A stretch of 64,000 nucleotides of DNA from Wenzhouxiangella limi (lineage in GTDB: Bacteria; Pseudomonadota; Gammaproteobacteria; Xanthomonadales; Wenzhouxiangellaceae). The DNA lies in contig NZ_JAAGSC010000031.1 of assembly GCF_010499265.1 (NCBI RefSeq), positions 1 through 64,000 on the forward strand, given 5' to 3'. This document shows, piece after piece, positions 27,429-36,506 of this stretch. The notes under the pieces were generated by a model, which worked only from the letters and a program-made list of their open reading frames with translations, was not told where the DNA came from and searched no databases. Position 1 is the first letter of the stretch, and each line of letters opens with the position of its first letter. A program made the position numbers and the translations under genes.

Positions 27429-28169
27429 TCAATCGAAATCCTCGTCGAGAAAGGCTTCATAGTCCGGCATCTCGGCTTCCTCGCCCTGAATCCTGAAGTT
27501 GCGGCGCTGCAGGTAGCCGTCGCGGATGAACAGGTAAGGGTCGAAGGCCTCCTCGATGCGTTCGTCCAGCGGCAGCAGGTCGGCGCGGATCTGGATCGCG
27601 TCCAGGGCCAGAACGCCGTAGGAGCCCTGCTTGCGCACGCCGTCAAGGACCGGGTTGACGAAGCTGTCGCCATAAAAGCCGATCCCGTCGCGCAGGGTCG
27701 AGGGACCCACGAACGGGAGCATGAGGTAGCGCGAGTCCTCCCAGCCCCAGGTCGCAAACGTCATGCCCAGGTTGGTTTGGTGCTCGGGCATGTCGGCCCG
27801 GTCGGCCAGATCGAAGATGCCGCCGATGCCGTAGACGGAGTTGACGAAAAAGCGCTCGAACTGGGCCAGGCTATCGCCGGGTCGGCCCTGCAGCAGCAGG
27901 TTGACGATGGTCACCGGTGAACGCAGGTTGTCGAAGAAGTTGGTCACGCCGGTGCGCACCGGTGCCGGTGTGATGTGCTTGTAGCCGCGCGCGACCGGTT
28001 TCAGCACGGCCCGGTCGGCGGTCCGGTTGACGGCGTAGACCTGGCGATTGAACGGCTCCCAGGGATCGGCCGGCGAGCGTTCTTCCGGCGGCGGCGCCTG
28101 GGTGGTGGCGCAGGCGCTGAGCACCAGCGCCAGCGCGAGCAGACTCACCGACCGCTTCAGGCGCAGCAT
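27429..28169 (-). CDS. mlaA: MlaA (VacJ) outer-membrane phospholipid-removal lipoprotein
   Basis: 246 residues from ATG 28169. Signal with lipobox LSAC (SLLALALVLSAC). Family motifs: DPWEPFNRQVYAVNRTADRA, NFFDNLRSPVTIVN, FFVNSVYGIGGIFDLA, TFATWG and YLMLPFVGPSTLRDGIG. MlaA forms a pore in the outer membrane that takes surface-exposed phospholipids and passes them to MlaC. The C-terminal tail is acidic. It is the last gene of the mla operon, overlapping mlaB by 13 bases. Confidence 0.96.
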   Translation of the reverse strand: MLRLKRSVSLLALALVLSACATTQAPPPEERSPADPWEPFNRQVYAVNRTADRAVLKPVARGYKHITPAPVRTGVTNFFDNLRSPVTIVNLLLQGRPGDSLAQFERFFVNSVYGIGGIFDLADRADMPEHQTNLGMTFATWGWEDSRYLMLPFVGPSTLRDGIGFYGDSFVNPVLDGVRKQGSYGVLALDAIQIRADLLPLDERIEEAFDPYLFIRDGYLQRRNFRIQGEEAEMPDYEAFLDEDFD

Positions 28170-28489
28170 TGGCGGTCGTCCTCGTCGGATTCGAAATCGA
28201 CGGCTCGCCATCCCAGCAGCTGGCCGATCTGGCTCAGCGAGGCCAGGACGCACAGCGAGCGCGGCACGTTGATGATGCGCAGCTCGCGTTCGGCCGCATC
28301 GGCCCAGCTGCGCCACTCCAGCAGCAGGGCCAGCGCGCTGGAGTCGGCGCGCTCGACGTCAGCAAGATCGATCACGTCGGGCAGCCCGTGCTTTTGCCAG
28401 GGCAGGCTGGACCGGTACAGTTCAGGCACCTGCTTGCTGGTCAGCGCGCCGCTGAGCGCCACGCGACCCTTGGCATCAGCTTTCAACAT
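28157..28489 (-). CDS. mlaB: MlaB STAS-domain subunit
   Basis: 110 residues from ATG 28489 (an ATG two codons upstream is also possible). STAS fold: KGRVALSGALTSKQVPELY, DVIDLADVERADSSALALLL and a LGWRAVDFE end. The Ser-Ser of ADSSALALL sits where MlaB/SpoIIAA proteins have their key Thr/Ser. MlaB binds MlaF and is needed for assembly and activity of the ABC transporter. It overlaps both mlaC and mlaA. Confidence 0.85.
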   Translation of the reverse strand: MLKADAKGRVALSGALTSKQVPELYRSSLPWQKHGLPDVIDLADVERADSSALALLLEWRSWADAAERELRIINVPRSLCVLASLSQIGQLLGWRAVDFESDEDDRQCCA

Positions 28490-29093
28490 CGACATCCAGT
28501 TCGATGTCGCCGGCCTGCAGTCGGGCCAGCATGCTGTCAAAGCCGTCGCGCCGGATCTCCTCACCGATCTGGTTGCGGAAGGTGGCGACGTAGGAAATGC
28601 CTTCGATAATGACGTCGAACACGCGCCATTGATCGTCTGAGCGGCGCAGCACGTAGTCGACCGGGGCCTGTTCGCCGGAGTCCAGTTCCAGCCGGGTGCG
28701 CACCCGGGTGGCGCGCTCGGTGTTATCGCCGGCCAGCGGCAGGATCTCGACCTGGTCGCGGCTTTCGAAGTCGAGCAGCCCGGTGGCGTAATTGCGCATC
28801 AGCACGTTCGAAAGGGCTTCGGCGAAGGCTTCGATTTTTTCCTGCTCGAGGCCGCGGCCGTGTCGACCGAGCACCAGACGGGCGGAGTAGACGGTGTCCA
28901 GGTGCGGCAGCAGGCGCTCGCGCAACGCCTCCTGCAGGCGCTCGGGATCCTGCTCGAACTCGCTGCGGTTTTGATCGATCAGGGTAAACAGCTCTTCGGT
29001 GGTCTGGCGGATCAGTTCCACCGGCTCGGCCGGGTTGGCCAGGGCCGGCATCCCGGTCGCGAGGGCCAGCACCAGGATGAGTATCTTGGGCAT
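28476..29093 (-). CDS. mlaC: MlaC periplasmic phospholipid carrier
   Basis: 205 residues with a signal peptide (KILILVLALATGMPALA). The mature part has the MlaC/Ttg2D pattern: PVELIRQTTEELFTLID, RERLLPHLDTVYSARLVLG, FAEALSNVLMRNYATGLLDF, and APVDYVLRRSDDQWRVFDVI then EGISYVATFRNQ. It shuttles a phospholipid between MlaA and the MlaFEDB complex. Its ATG overlaps the mlaD stop by one base (TGATG). Confidence 0.94.
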   Translation of the reverse strand: MPKILILVLALATGMPALANPAEPVELIRQTTEELFTLIDQNRSEFEQDPERLQEALRERLLPHLDTVYSARLVLGRHGRGLEQEKIEAFAEALSNVLMRNYATGLLDFESRDQVEILPLAGDNTERATRVRTRLELDSGEQAPVDYVLRRSDDQWRVFDVIIEGISYVATFRNQIGEEIRRDGFDSMLARLQAGDIELDVDVES

Positions 29094-29557
29094 CAGTTTT
29101 CTTCTCCTTCGCTGTTGAACAGATAGCGGCTGATCAGCTGCTCGAGCACCAGCGCCGAGTTGGTCAGCAGGATCTTGTCGCCGTCGCGCAGAAACTCGGG
29201 CGAGCCGCCGGGCTCCAGGCTGACGTACTGGTCGCCGAGGATGCCGGCGGTCACGATCGAGGCCGAGGTGTCTTCGGGCAGTTCGTCGAACTGCTCGCCG
29301 ATGCGCAGCGTGACGCGTGCCTCGTAGGTGTTGGCGTCGAGCTCGATGCGATCGACCGTGCCAACGGTGACGCCGGCCATGTTGACCTTGGCCCGGGGCT
29401 TGAGGCTGCCGATGTCGGAAAACGCCGCGGTAACGGTGTAACTGCCGCCGGAGACCACGCCGCGATCGGTGGCCTGCAGGGCCAGAAAGACGAGTGCGGC
29501 GACGGCCAGGACCATGAACAGGCCGGCGGTCAATTCAATCTGGTGGGAGGATTTCAT
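29093..29557 (-). CDS. mlaD: MlaD MCE-domain subunit
   Basis: 154 residues. One N-terminal transmembrane helix (LTAGLFMVLAVAALVFLALQ) and one MCE domain (YTVTAAFSDIGSLKPRAKVN, MAGVTVGTVDRIELD, GILGDQYVSLEPGG). MlaD hexamers form the periplasmic ring on MlaE that receives or delivers lipid. Length matches E. coli MlaD apart from a shorter tail. Confidence 0.95.
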   Translation of the reverse strand: MKSSHQIELTAGLFMVLAVAALVFLALQATDRGVVSGGSYTVTAAFSDIGSLKPRAKVNMAGVTVGTVDRIELDANTYEARVTLRIGEQFDELPEDTSASIVTAGILGDQYVSLEPGGSPEFLRDGDKILLTNSALVLEQLISRYLFNSEGEEN

Positions 29558-29575
29558 GAGCGTGACGGATCCAAT

Positions 29576-30346
29576 TTACAGCATCAGGGCAGAAAGAACG
29601 AAATCGACGAACAACACGACGATGGCGGTGGCGATCACGGTCTGGGTCGTGGCCAGGGCCACGCCTTCGCCGGTGGGACGGGCGGTCCAGCCGTAGAAGA
29701 CGGCCAGCCACGCCGCGATCAGGCCGAAGATCACCGATTTGAGCATGCCGTGACCGAAATCGCGCCCGAGCTCGACCGAGCTCTGGATATTGCCCCAGAA
29801 CACCAGCGAGTCGGTTCCCATCAGGAAGACCGCGTAGACCACCCCGCCCAGCAGCGCGGTGACGTTGAAGATCAGCACCAGCGCCGGCACGGCGATGATC
29901 CCGGCGATCAGGCGCGGCTGAACGATGCGCTCCAGCGGATCGATCGCCATCAGGTCGAGCGCGTCGAGCTGCTCGGTGGCGCGCATCAGGCCGATCTCGG
30001 CGGTGATCGAGGTGCCCGCGCGGCCGGCGAACAGGATCGCGGTCAGGACCGGCCCGAGCTCGCGGAACAGCGACAGCGACAGCAGCGTGCTGGTGGCGTC
30101 GGCGGCGCCGAAGCGGGCCAGGGCGTCGTAGGACTGCAGGGTCAGCACCAGGCCGACAAAGAAGCCGCAGGTGACGATGATGACCAGCGAGCGCACGCCG
30201 GCGAAATAGATCTGGCGCAGGGTCTCGGCCAGCTGCAGGCGGGTGAAGCGCATGCGCGAGATGACCTTGACCAAAAACAGTCCCGCCCGCCCGATCTGGC
30301 GCAGCGATTCCATCGGTCCGCGGCCGGGAACGGCCGGCGCGCTCAT
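29576..30346 (-). CDS. mlaE: MlaE permease subunit
   Basis: 256 residues with five to six membrane helices. The conserved MlaE signature is present: RELGPVLTAILFAGRAGTSITAEIG broken here as RELGPVLTAILFAGRAG, then EIGLMRATEQLDAL and DPLERIVQPRL. It is the transmembrane core of the MlaFEDB ABC transporter. Stop and start overlap mlaF (ATGA) upstream; 18 bases separate it from mlaD. Confidence 0.96.
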   Translation of the reverse strand: MSAPAVPGRGPMESLRQIGRAGLFLVKVISRMRFTRLQLAETLRQIYFAGVRSLVIIVTCGFFVGLVLTLQSYDALARFGAADATSTLLSLSLFRELGPVLTAILFAGRAGTSITAEIGLMRATEQLDALDLMAIDPLERIVQPRLIAGIIAVPALVLIFNVTALLGGVVYAVFLMGTDSLVFWGNIQSSVELGRDFGHGMLKSVIFGLIAAWLAVFYGWTARPTGEGVALATTQTVIATAIVVLFVDFVLSALML

Positions 30347-31164
30347 TGCGCACCCCGGCCGAGCATGTCGCTGGCGATATCGGGTGCCGGGTAATGAAAA
30401 GCGACCGGACCGTCGGGATGTCCGCGCATGAACTGCCGGACGAGCTCGTGGTCGCTGGCGGCCAGTTCCTCCGGCGTGCCGCTGGCGATCAGGCTGCGGT
30501 CGGAGATGATGAAGCAGTGATCGGCCAGGCGGGCGACTTCGTCGACGTCGTGGGTGATGACCACGCTGGTGGTGTCCTGCACGTCGTTGACCTCGCGGAT
30601 CAGGCGCAGCGAAACGCCCAGCGAGATCGGATCGAGCCCGGCAAAGGGCTCGTCGTAGAGCATGATGTCGGGGTCGAGCGCCATGGCCCGGGCCATGGCG
30701 ATGCGCCGGTTCATGCCGCCCGACAGCTCGCGCGGATACATCTCGGCCGCGCCGCGCAGGCCGACGGCCTGCAGCTTGATCAGGACCAGCCGGCGGATCA
30801 GGGTTTCGGGCAGGTCGGTGTGCTCGCGCAGGGGCAGGGCGACGTTGTCGAAGCAGGTCAGGTCGGTGAACAGGGCGCCGTTTTGCAGCAGCACACCCAG
30901 GTTACGCCGGAATCGACCCAGCGCCCGGCCCTTGAGCGTGTCGACCCGCGTCTCGCCGACCAGCACCTGGCCGGCGTCGGGCCGGATCTGGCGGGTGATC
31001 AGGCGCATCACGGTGGTTTTGCCGGCGCCGCTGGGACCCATCACGGCGGTGACCTGGCCGGCCGGGATCTCGAGGCTGAAATTCTCCAGGATGGTCCGGC
31101 CACCCAGGCGCACGGTCACGTCGCGCAGCGCGACCGCCGCATTCGGTGCTTTACTATCGACCAT
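30343..31164 (-). CDS. mlaF: MlaF ATP-binding subunit
   Basis: 273 residues. Walker A GPSGAGKTT (43-51), Q-loop near LLQNGALFTDL, signature LSGGM (147-151), Walker B IMLYDEPFAGLD (167-178) and H-loop in VVITHDVDEVARLA. ATPase of the phospholipid transporter that maintains outer-membrane lipid asymmetry. First gene of the mlaFEDCBA operon, read leftward; the 123-base gap to hslU should hold its promoter. Confidence 0.96.
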   Translation of the reverse strand: MVDSKAPNAAVALRDVTVRLGGRTILENFSLEIPAGQVTAVMGPSGAGKTTVMRLITRQIRPDAGQVLVGETRVDTLKGRALGRFRRNLGVLLQNGALFTDLTCFDNVALPLREHTDLPETLIRRLVLIKLQAVGLRGAAEMYPRELSGGMNRRIAMARAMALDPDIMLYDEPFAGLDPISLGVSLRLIREVNDVQDTTSVVITHDVDEVARLADHCFIISDRSLIASGTPEELAASDHELVRQFMRGHPDGPVAFHYPAPDIASDMLGRGAQ

Positions 31165-31257
31165 GTGGGGTTCCCAACGTCCTCAAGAATACTTCTGACC
31201 CTGACTGCAGCCGCAATTTTAGCCTTCCGACCTGTCATGAAACAGTGACAGAGATCA

Positions 31258-31280
31258 CGGCCGGGGACCGGGCCCGGCCG
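31258..31280 (-). terminator. GC hairpin downstream of hslU
   Basis: CGGCCGGG (31258-31265) and CCCGGCCG (31273-31280) form a perfect 8-bp stem with a 7-base loop, 7 bases past the hslU stop. No T-run follows on the minus strand, so it may slow or protect RNA rather than terminate by itself. Confidence 0.35.
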
Positions 31281-31287
31281 CACAGAC

Positions 31288-32628
31288 TTACAGAATGTAG
31301 CGACTGAGATCCTCGTTACCCGCCAGGTCAGCCAGTGACTCATCGACCCACGCGGCATCGACTTCCAGGCTCTCGCCCGATCGGTCCGGCGCGGTGTAGG
31401 AGATATCGTCGAGCAGCCGTTCGAGCACGGTGTGCAGTCGGCGCGCGCCGATGTTTTCGGTCGATTCGTTGACCGCGTAGGAGATCTCGGCCAGCCGGGT
31501 GATGGCTTCGTCGGCAAAGCGCAGATCCACGCCTTCGGTGGCCATCAGGGCCCGGTACTGCTCGGTCAGCGAGGCGTCGGGCTCGGTCAGGATGCGCTTG
31601 AAGTCATCGACCGACAGCGCCCGGAGCTCGACCCGGATCGGCAGCCGGCCCTGCAGTTCGGGCACCAGGTCCGACGGCTTGGCGACGTGAAAGGCACCGG
31701 AGGCGATAAACAGCATGTGGTCGGTCTTGACCGCGCCGTAGCGGGTGTTGACGGTGCAGCCCTCGACCAGCGGCAGCAAGTCGCGCTGGACACCTTCGCG
31801 CGAGACTTCGCCGCCGCCGTGGCCCTCGGAGCGGCGCGCGACTTTGTCGATTTCGTCGAGAAAGACGATGCCGTTCTGTTCGGCCATGGTGATCGCCTGC
31901 TGCTTGACCTCCTCGTCGTTGATCAGGCGCGCGGCTTCTTCCTCGATCAGGACGGGAATGGCGTCCTTGACCTTCATCTTGCGCGTTTGCTTCTTGCCGC
32001 CGGAGAGGCTGGAAAACATCTGCTGCAGCTGGCTGGTCATTTCTTCCATGCCCGGCGGGGCCATGATTTCCACGCCGATGCTGGAGGACACGTCGATCTC
32101 GATCTCGCGCTCGTTGAACTCGCCGTTGACCAGCTTGGTGAACATCTTGCGCCGGGTCTCGGAATTCTGTTCAACCGGCTCTTCGGGCGCGTTGGCAAAG
32201 CCGGAAGACTGGCGGCGCGGCAGCAGGATGTCGAGCACGCGCTCGATCGCGGCGTCCTCGGCGCGCGAGCGCACCTGGGCCATGGCGTCCTCGCGCGCCA
32301 TCTTGACCGCGGTTTCGACCAGGTCGCGCACGATCGATTCGACGTCCTTGCCGACGTAGCCGACCTCGGTGAACTTGGTCGCCTCGATCTTGATGAACGG
32401 CGCGTTGGCCAGCGCGGCCAGGCGCCGGGCGATCTCGGTCTTGCCGACCCCGGTCGGTCCGATCATGAGAATGTTCTTGGGCGTGATCTCGGGTCGGAGC
32501 TTCTCATCGACCTGCAGGCGCCGCCAGCGGTTGCGCAGGGCGATGGCCACGGCGCGCTTGGCCGCCGACTGGCCGATGATGTGCCGGTCCAGCTCCTGGA
32601 CGATTTCGCGGGGGGTCATCTGGGACAT
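31288..32628 (-). CDS. hslU: HslU (ClpY) unfoldase of the HslUV protease
   Basis: 446 residues; ATG 32628 gives [20 protein letters not shown], the family start. AAA+ features: Walker A GPTGVGKT (57-64), the pore motif GYVGKDVES, the inserted I-domain (about 110-240), Walker [11 protein letters not shown] and the C-terminal DLSRYIL that docks into HslV. It unfolds substrates for HslV during heat shock. It lies 8 bases after hslV. Confidence 0.97.
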   Translation of the reverse strand: MSQMTPREIVQELDRHIIGQSAAKRAVAIALRNRWRRLQVDEKLRPEITPKNILMIGPTGVGKTEIARRLAALANAPFIKIEATKFTEVGYVGKDVESIVRDLVETAVKMAREDAMAQVRSRAEDAAIERVLDILLPRRQSSGFANAPEEPVEQNSETRRKMFTKLVNGEFNEREIEIDVSSSIGVEIMAPPGMEEMTSQLQQMFSSLSGGKKQTRKMKVKDAIPVLIEEEAARLINDEEVKQQAITMAEQNGIVFLDEIDKVARRSEGHGGGEVSREGVQRDLLPLVEGCTVNTRYGAVKTDHMLFIASGAFHVAKPSDLVPELQGRLPIRVELRALSVDDFKRILTEPDASLTEQYRALMATEGVDLRFADEAITRLAEISYAVNESTENIGARRLHTVLERLLDDISYTAPDRSGESLEVDAAWVDESLADLAGNEDLSRYIL

Positions 32629-32636
32629 GGATTCAG

Positions 32637-33188
32637 TCAACTTCCTTGCTTGGTTTCCAGGGTTTCGACGGTGAAGTTCTGGTTGGTGTAGATGCAGATT
32701 TCCCCGGCAATGCCCAGCGCTTCCCGGCACACGGTTTCGGCGTCGAGCTCGCTGTGGCGTAACAGGGCGCGGGCGGCGGCCTGGGCATAGGGCCCGCCCG
32801 AGCCGATGGCGATCAGGCCTTCCTCCGGCTCGATCACGTCACCGTTGCCGGAGATGATCAGCGAGGCCTCGGTATCGGCCACGGCCAGCAGGGCTTCCAG
32901 ACGCCTGAGCAGGCGATCGGTGCGCCAGTCCTTGGCCAGTTCGACGGCCGAGCGGGTCAAGTGGCCGGAATGCATTTCCAGCTTGGACTCGAAGCGTTCG
33001 AACAGGGTGAAGGCATCGGCGGTGGCGCCGGCGAAGCCGGCAATCACCTGGCCCTTGTAGAGCCTGCGTACCTTGCGCGCGTTGGCCTTCATCACCGTGT
33101 TGCCCAGGGTGACCTGACCGTCGCCGGCGATCACGACCTGATGCCCGCGGCGGACCGAAACAATGGTCGTGCCGTGAAACTGTTCCAT
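32637..33188 (-). CDS. hslV: HslV (ClpQ) peptidase of the HslUV protease
   Basis: 183 residues from ATG 33188. The proteasome-like core begins [19 protein letters not shown], with the nucleophile Thr, and has [17 protein letters not shown] and [17 protein letters not shown]. Here six residues (MEQFHG) precede the Thr, so a propeptide must be removed; E. coli HslV has only the initiator Met. No alternative start codon lies between. Operon with hslU and probably xerC upstream. Confidence 0.96.
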   Translation of the reverse strand: MEQFHGTTIVSVRRGHQVVIAGDGQVTLGNTVMKANARKVRRLYKGQVIAGFAGATADAFTLFERFESKLEMHSGHLTRSAVELAKDWRTDRLLRRLEALLAVADTEASLIISGNGDVIEPEEGLIAIGSGGPYAQAAARALLRHSELDAETVCREALGIAGEICIYTNQNFTVETLETKQGS

Positions 33189-33260
33189 AAAAACTCGCTT
33201 GCGTGCCGCGTGAAAGGTCAACTTGGGGGCGGCGGCAGGGTGTAGCAAGTGGGCTTGGTT

Positions 33261-34178
33261 TCAGCGCGGCTTCTTGGCCCGCGGATGGGCCTGGTCGTAG
33301 ACCTTGGCCAGGTGCTGGAAATCGAGATGGGTGTAGATCTGGGTGGTGGAGAGATTAGCGTGGCCCAGCAGTTCCTGGACCGCCCTCAGGTCACCGGAGG
33401 ATTCCAGAATGTGCGAGGCGAAGGAGTGGCGCAGCTGATGGGGATGGACGCGCTGGTCCAGACCCTGACGCTGCGACCAGTAGGCGACCCGCTTCTGGAT
33501 GGCGCGGGTTGTCAGGGGTTTGCCGTTCAGGCCGGTAAAAATCCGGGGCTGGCAACCGTCGGCCAGCGTGCGGTGGATGCTTTGCCAGCGGCCAAGCGCG
33601 GCCAGCGCATGGCGTCCCACCGGGACCAGTCGTTCCTTGCGGCCCTTGCCCATGACCCGGATCATGCCTTCGCCGAAGTCCAGCTGGTTCCAGTTCAGGC
33701 CGGCCAGTTCGCTCAGACGCAGGCCGGCGCCGTAAAACAATTCCATCATCGCCCGGTCGCGCACGCCCAGCTCGCTGTCGTCGGGGATTTCCAGCAGCGC
33801 CATGATCTGGTCGATATCCAGCGTTTCCGGCAGCCGCCGGCGCACTTTCGGGGCGCGCACGCCCTGGGTCGGATCGTCCTTGCGTTCGCCGCGCTCGCGC
33901 AGGAACCGGAAAAATCGCCGCAGGGCGGACAGGCGACGCTGGATGCTGCGCGGGTTCAGACCCCGGCGGTGTTCGGCGGCAGCGAAGGCGCGAATGTCCG
34001 CCTGGCCGATGTCGCCGGGCTGGCTGAGGCCGCGCTCTTCGGCCCAGCGGCCGAAGCGCTGCAGATCGCGGCGGTAAGCGTCCAGGGTGGCCGGGCTGAC
34101 GCTGTCGCCCAGCTGCTCGAAAAACGCCTTCAGCGAGCGGTCGACGGGAGACAGGCTGGCAGGGGCTGGTTCGGGCAA
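33261..34178 (-). CDS. xerC: Tyrosine recombinase XerC
   Basis: 305 residues from TTG 34178, one base after the DUF484 stop; no ATG is available. Catalytic residues: R154 (GAGLRLSEL), K178 (GKGRKER), H247 and R250 (HQLRHSFA), H273 (LLGHANLS) and Tyr282 (TQIYTH). With XerD it resolves chromosome dimers at dif. Its position after dapF and DUF484 is the classical arrangement. Confidence 0.95.
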   Translation of the reverse strand: MPEPAPASLSPVDRSLKAFFEQLGDSVSPATLDAYRRDLQRFGRWAEERGLSQPGDIGQADIRAFAAAEHRRGLNPRSIQRRLSALRRFFRFLRERGERKDDPTQGVRAPKVRRRLPETLDIDQIMALLEIPDDSELGVRDRAMMELFYGAGLRLSELAGLNWNQLDFGEGMIRVMGKGRKERLVPVGRHALAALGRWQSIHRTLADGCQPRIFTGLNGKPLTTRAIQKRVAYWSQRQGLDQRVHPHQLRHSFASHILESSGDLRAVQELLGHANLSTTQIYTHLDFQHLAKVYDQAHPRAKKPR

Positions 34179-34179
34179 T

Positions 34180-34860
34180 TCAGGCGCGCTTGCGGTCGTC
34201 TTGTTCCACCAGTTTCAGGCGCCAGGCGATGGTGTTGCCCAGCAGGTCCAGAAACAGCGTGCCGATGCCGGGGTGAAAGTGGTCTTCGCGAACGGCGCCG
34301 ACTGCAAGCAAGCCGCTGCCGGCCACCGGGACCAGGGCGCAGGACCCGACCGTGACTTCGGCGGCGGGGAACAGCTTGCCAAGCTTTTGCCGGGTCAGGC
34401 GGCCGCAGTAGGTTTCGTCTCTGGACACCAGCTGATCCAGCCACTCGGGCAGATCGCCGTCATGAATCACCACGCCGGCGTGCTCGGCCAGTTCCGGATG
34501 AGAATGAACCAGGTGCAGGCGCACTTCGTCGGCCTTGAAGTCCCGACCCATGCAGGTCAGCACGCGATCGACGAAGGCGTTGCCGCAAGGCGCGCTCATG
34601 ACTTCCAGCGTCAGCTGGTGAAGACGCTGCATGAGGCGCTCGTTTTCACCGGCAATGGCGGCGAGCTGGCGCAGCCGCTGCTCCAGCTGCTCGTTTTGCT
34701 GGCGCAAACGCAGGGCCCGGTGCTGAGCCAGCGAAACCGCCTGCTTTGGCTCCGGCAGCTGCAGCTCATCAATGAGATCGGGGAACCGACACAGCAGGTC
34801 GGGATGGCGGCGGATCCACTCGGCAACGCGTTCCGGGGTCAGCGGGTCTGTTTCGCTCAT
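34180..34860 (-). CDS. DUF484-family protein (GAF-like)
   Basis: 226 residues. The N-terminal helix set (VAEWIRRHPDLLCRFPDLID) and coiled region (LRLRQQNEQLEQRLRQLAAI) lead to a GAF-like domain (VRLHLVHSHPELAEHAGVVI, GSCALVPVAGSGLLAVGAV, FLDLLGNTIAWRL). This gene is conserved between dapF and xerC (yigA in E. coli); its function is not established. Overlaps dapF by ATGA. Confidence 0.9.
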   Translation of the reverse strand: MSETDPLTPERVAEWIRRHPDLLCRFPDLIDELQLPEPKQAVSLAQHRALRLRQQNEQLEQRLRQLAAIAGENERLMQRLHQLTLEVMSAPCGNAFVDRVLTCMGRDFKADEVRLHLVHSHPELAEHAGVVIHDGDLPEWLDQLVSRDETYCGRLTRQKLGKLFPAAEVTVGSCALVPVAGSGLLAVGAVREDHFHPGIGTLFLDLLGNTIAWRLKLVEQDDRKRA

Positions 34861-35690
34861 GTCAGGCAGGTTCCGTCAAAGACCCGGCGAGCCGGGCCGG
34901 TCATCCAAAGCGGGCTTTCCTCGCCGGGCCAATCTATCACAAGCCTTCCCCCGGGCTGGTCGACGTTGACCGGGGATTTTGCCGCTCCGGTCATGATCAG
35001 CAAGGCCGCCGTTGCACAGGCGGCGCTGCCGCAGGCCGGGGTCGGTCCGACACCGCGTTCGTGGACGCGAAGACGGACCGCACCGTCGTCACCCCGGGTG
35101 GCGAAACTGACGTTGACGCCGTCTTGAAAGCCCGCGTGCCGGCTCAAATGCGAGCCGGCCTGCTCGACCAGGGCGGCGGTTGGCGGCTGCTCCAGCAGCA
35201 GTATCAGGTGGGGGTTGCCCATGGAAACCAGCCCGGCATCGAGCCGTCCGGGGATCCCGGCAAGGAGGTCATTCAGCGCAAGGCCAGGCTCCAGCCCGAC
35301 CGCCGCGGCGCCGAAATCCGGTCGACCCATGTTGACCCGGACCTGGTTGTCGCCGCGGATCTCGACCTCGACGGCGCCGGCCGGTGTGGCGAGGCGGAAG
35401 CGGTCGCGCCCGGGCTGCTCGTCTGCGAGCCAGCGCGCGATGGCGCGCATGCCGTTGCCGCACTGGCGTGCCGGGCTGCCGTCGCAGTTGAAGATGTGGA
35501 CCCGGCAGTCGTCGGCGTCTGCAGTGCCAGGGTGCAGCGCCAGCAGCTGGTCGAAGCCGATACCGCTGCGGCGGTCGGCCAGCGCGCGGATGCGTTCCGG
35601 ACCCGGATCGGGTTGGCCATCGCGGTGGTCGAGCAGGACGAAATCGTTGCCCAGGGCCTCGAGTTTGGTGAAAGACTGATTCGGGCTCAC
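34857..35690 (-). CDS. dapF: Diaminopimelate epimerase
   Basis: 277 residues from GTG 35690, overlapping the previous stop (GTGA), the start that gives the family's FTKLEALGNDFVLLD. The two catalytic cysteines are C77 (RQCGNGMRA) and C220 (TPACGSAACA). It converts LL- to meso-diaminopimelate for lysine and peptidoglycan. The usual NADGS before the first cysteine is NCDGS here, a small deviation that adds a third nearby Cys. Confidence 0.96.
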   Translation of the reverse strand: MSPNQSFTKLEALGNDFVLLDHRDGQPDPGPERIRALADRRSGIGFDQLLALHPGTADADDCRVHIFNCDGSPARQCGNGMRAIARWLADEQPGRDRFRLATPAGAVEVEIRGDNQVRVNMGRPDFGAAAVGLEPGLALNDLLAGIPGRLDAGLVSMGNPHLILLLEQPPTAALVEQAGSHLSRHAGFQDGVNVSFATRGDDGAVRLRVHERGVGPTPACGSAACATAALLIMTGAAKSPVNVDQPGGRLVIDWPGEESPLWMTGPARRVFDGTCLT

Positions 35691-36358
35691 GCCGGTGCCG
35701 CGGGCAGGAAGCCGCTGGCCATCCAGTGGCGCTCGGTGGGCCGCGACAGGCGCAGCGATGCCAGACCGGCCTGCTCGTACTGGTCGCGGACCTCCTCGAT
35801 GGTCCAGGCGGCGAGCAGGCTGTTGTAGAAGTCCTGGCGCAGGATCTCGGGAGCGTCGGCGGCGTGCTGATCGACCAGCCAGCGCGCCCGGGCCACGGAG
35901 TCGGGACGATGCAGGTCCATGATCTGGATATAGGCGCCCGGCGCGGCGAGATCGGCGACGGCGCGCCACAGGGACATGTGGTCAGGCAGGTGGTGCAGCA
36001 GGCTGTTGGAAACCACGGCGTCGAAGCGTCCGTCCAGGCCGTGTTCGGGCAGCCGGGCATGAACCAGTTCGATGCGCTCGGCCAGGTCAGCGGCGGTCAC
36101 CGCCTCGCCGGCCAGGCTGAGCATGTTGGGGCCGGCGTCCAGCCCGACGATGCGCCAGTCCGGCAGGGCGCGCGCGATGCGCAGGCAGATGTCGCCGGGC
36201 CCGCAGCCCAGATCGACCAGCTGCCCGGGAGTTTGGCCAGCCAGTTGCCCGGCCACGGCCTCGGCGAACAGCTGGTTGGGCTCGGAAAAGTCGGCTTCGG
36301 CGTAGGCCCGCGCCTGGGCCGGCTCGTCCATCAGTTCAGGCTCGGGAATTCTCTGCAT
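35687..36358 (-). CDS. Class I SAM-dependent methyltransferase
   Basis: 223 residues from ATG 36358 (MQRIPEPELMDEPAQARAYA); a GTG four codons upstream is possible. Motif I LVDLGCGPGDICLRIA, motif II/post I IVGLDAGPNML, motif IV VVSNSLLHHLPD, then LAAPGAYIQIMDLHRPDS. Methyl acceptor unknown; the LHHL motif suggests a small-molecule or lipid-type target. It is inserted between lptM and dapF, usually adjacent, and overlaps lptM. Confidence 0.85.
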   Translation of the reverse strand: MQRIPEPELMDEPAQARAYAEADFSEPNQLFAEAVAGQLAGQTPGQLVDLGCGPGDICLRIARALPDWRIVGLDAGPNMLSLAGEAVTAADLAERIELVHARLPEHGLDGRFDAVVSNSLLHHLPDHMSLWRAVADLAAPGAYIQIMDLHRPDSVARARWLVDQHAADAPEILRQDFYNSLLAAWTIEEVRDQYEQAGLASLRLSRPTERHWMASGFLPAAPA

Positions 36359-36506
36359 CTTCGGGCTCACTGTCTGGTGCTGTGTCGTCCTGTTCCTGCG
36401 GTTCGGCGGCTTCCGGCGGCAGGTAGAGATCGTCCTTCAAGCCGCAACCTGACACAACGCCGGCGGTCAGCAGGGCGGCAACGATCAGGGGTAAACTTGG
36501 GCGCAT
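36336..36506 (-). CDS. lptM: LptM (YifL-like) small lipoprotein
   Basis: 56 residues. MRPSLPLIVAALLTAGVVSG ends in lipobox SGC, followed by GLKDDLYLPP, matching the LptM signature (CG.KGPLYLP). LptM assists disulfide maturation of LptD at the LPS translocon. Its usual neighbour is dapF, found here 646 bases on. The tail is acidic (QEQDDTAPDSEPEDAEN). The ATG (36504-36506) shares the CATG with the divergent esterase ATG (36505), so its promoter must lie inside that gene. Confidence 0.85.
   Translation of the reverse strand: MRPSLPLIVAALLTAGVVSGCGLKDDLYLPPEAAEPQEQDDTAPDSEPEDAENSRA

Noticed and set aside
33189-33260. Possible sigma-32 promoter before hslV
   Set aside because: A CTGAAA-like -35 near the xerC stop has no matching CCCAT-type -10 at the proper distance.
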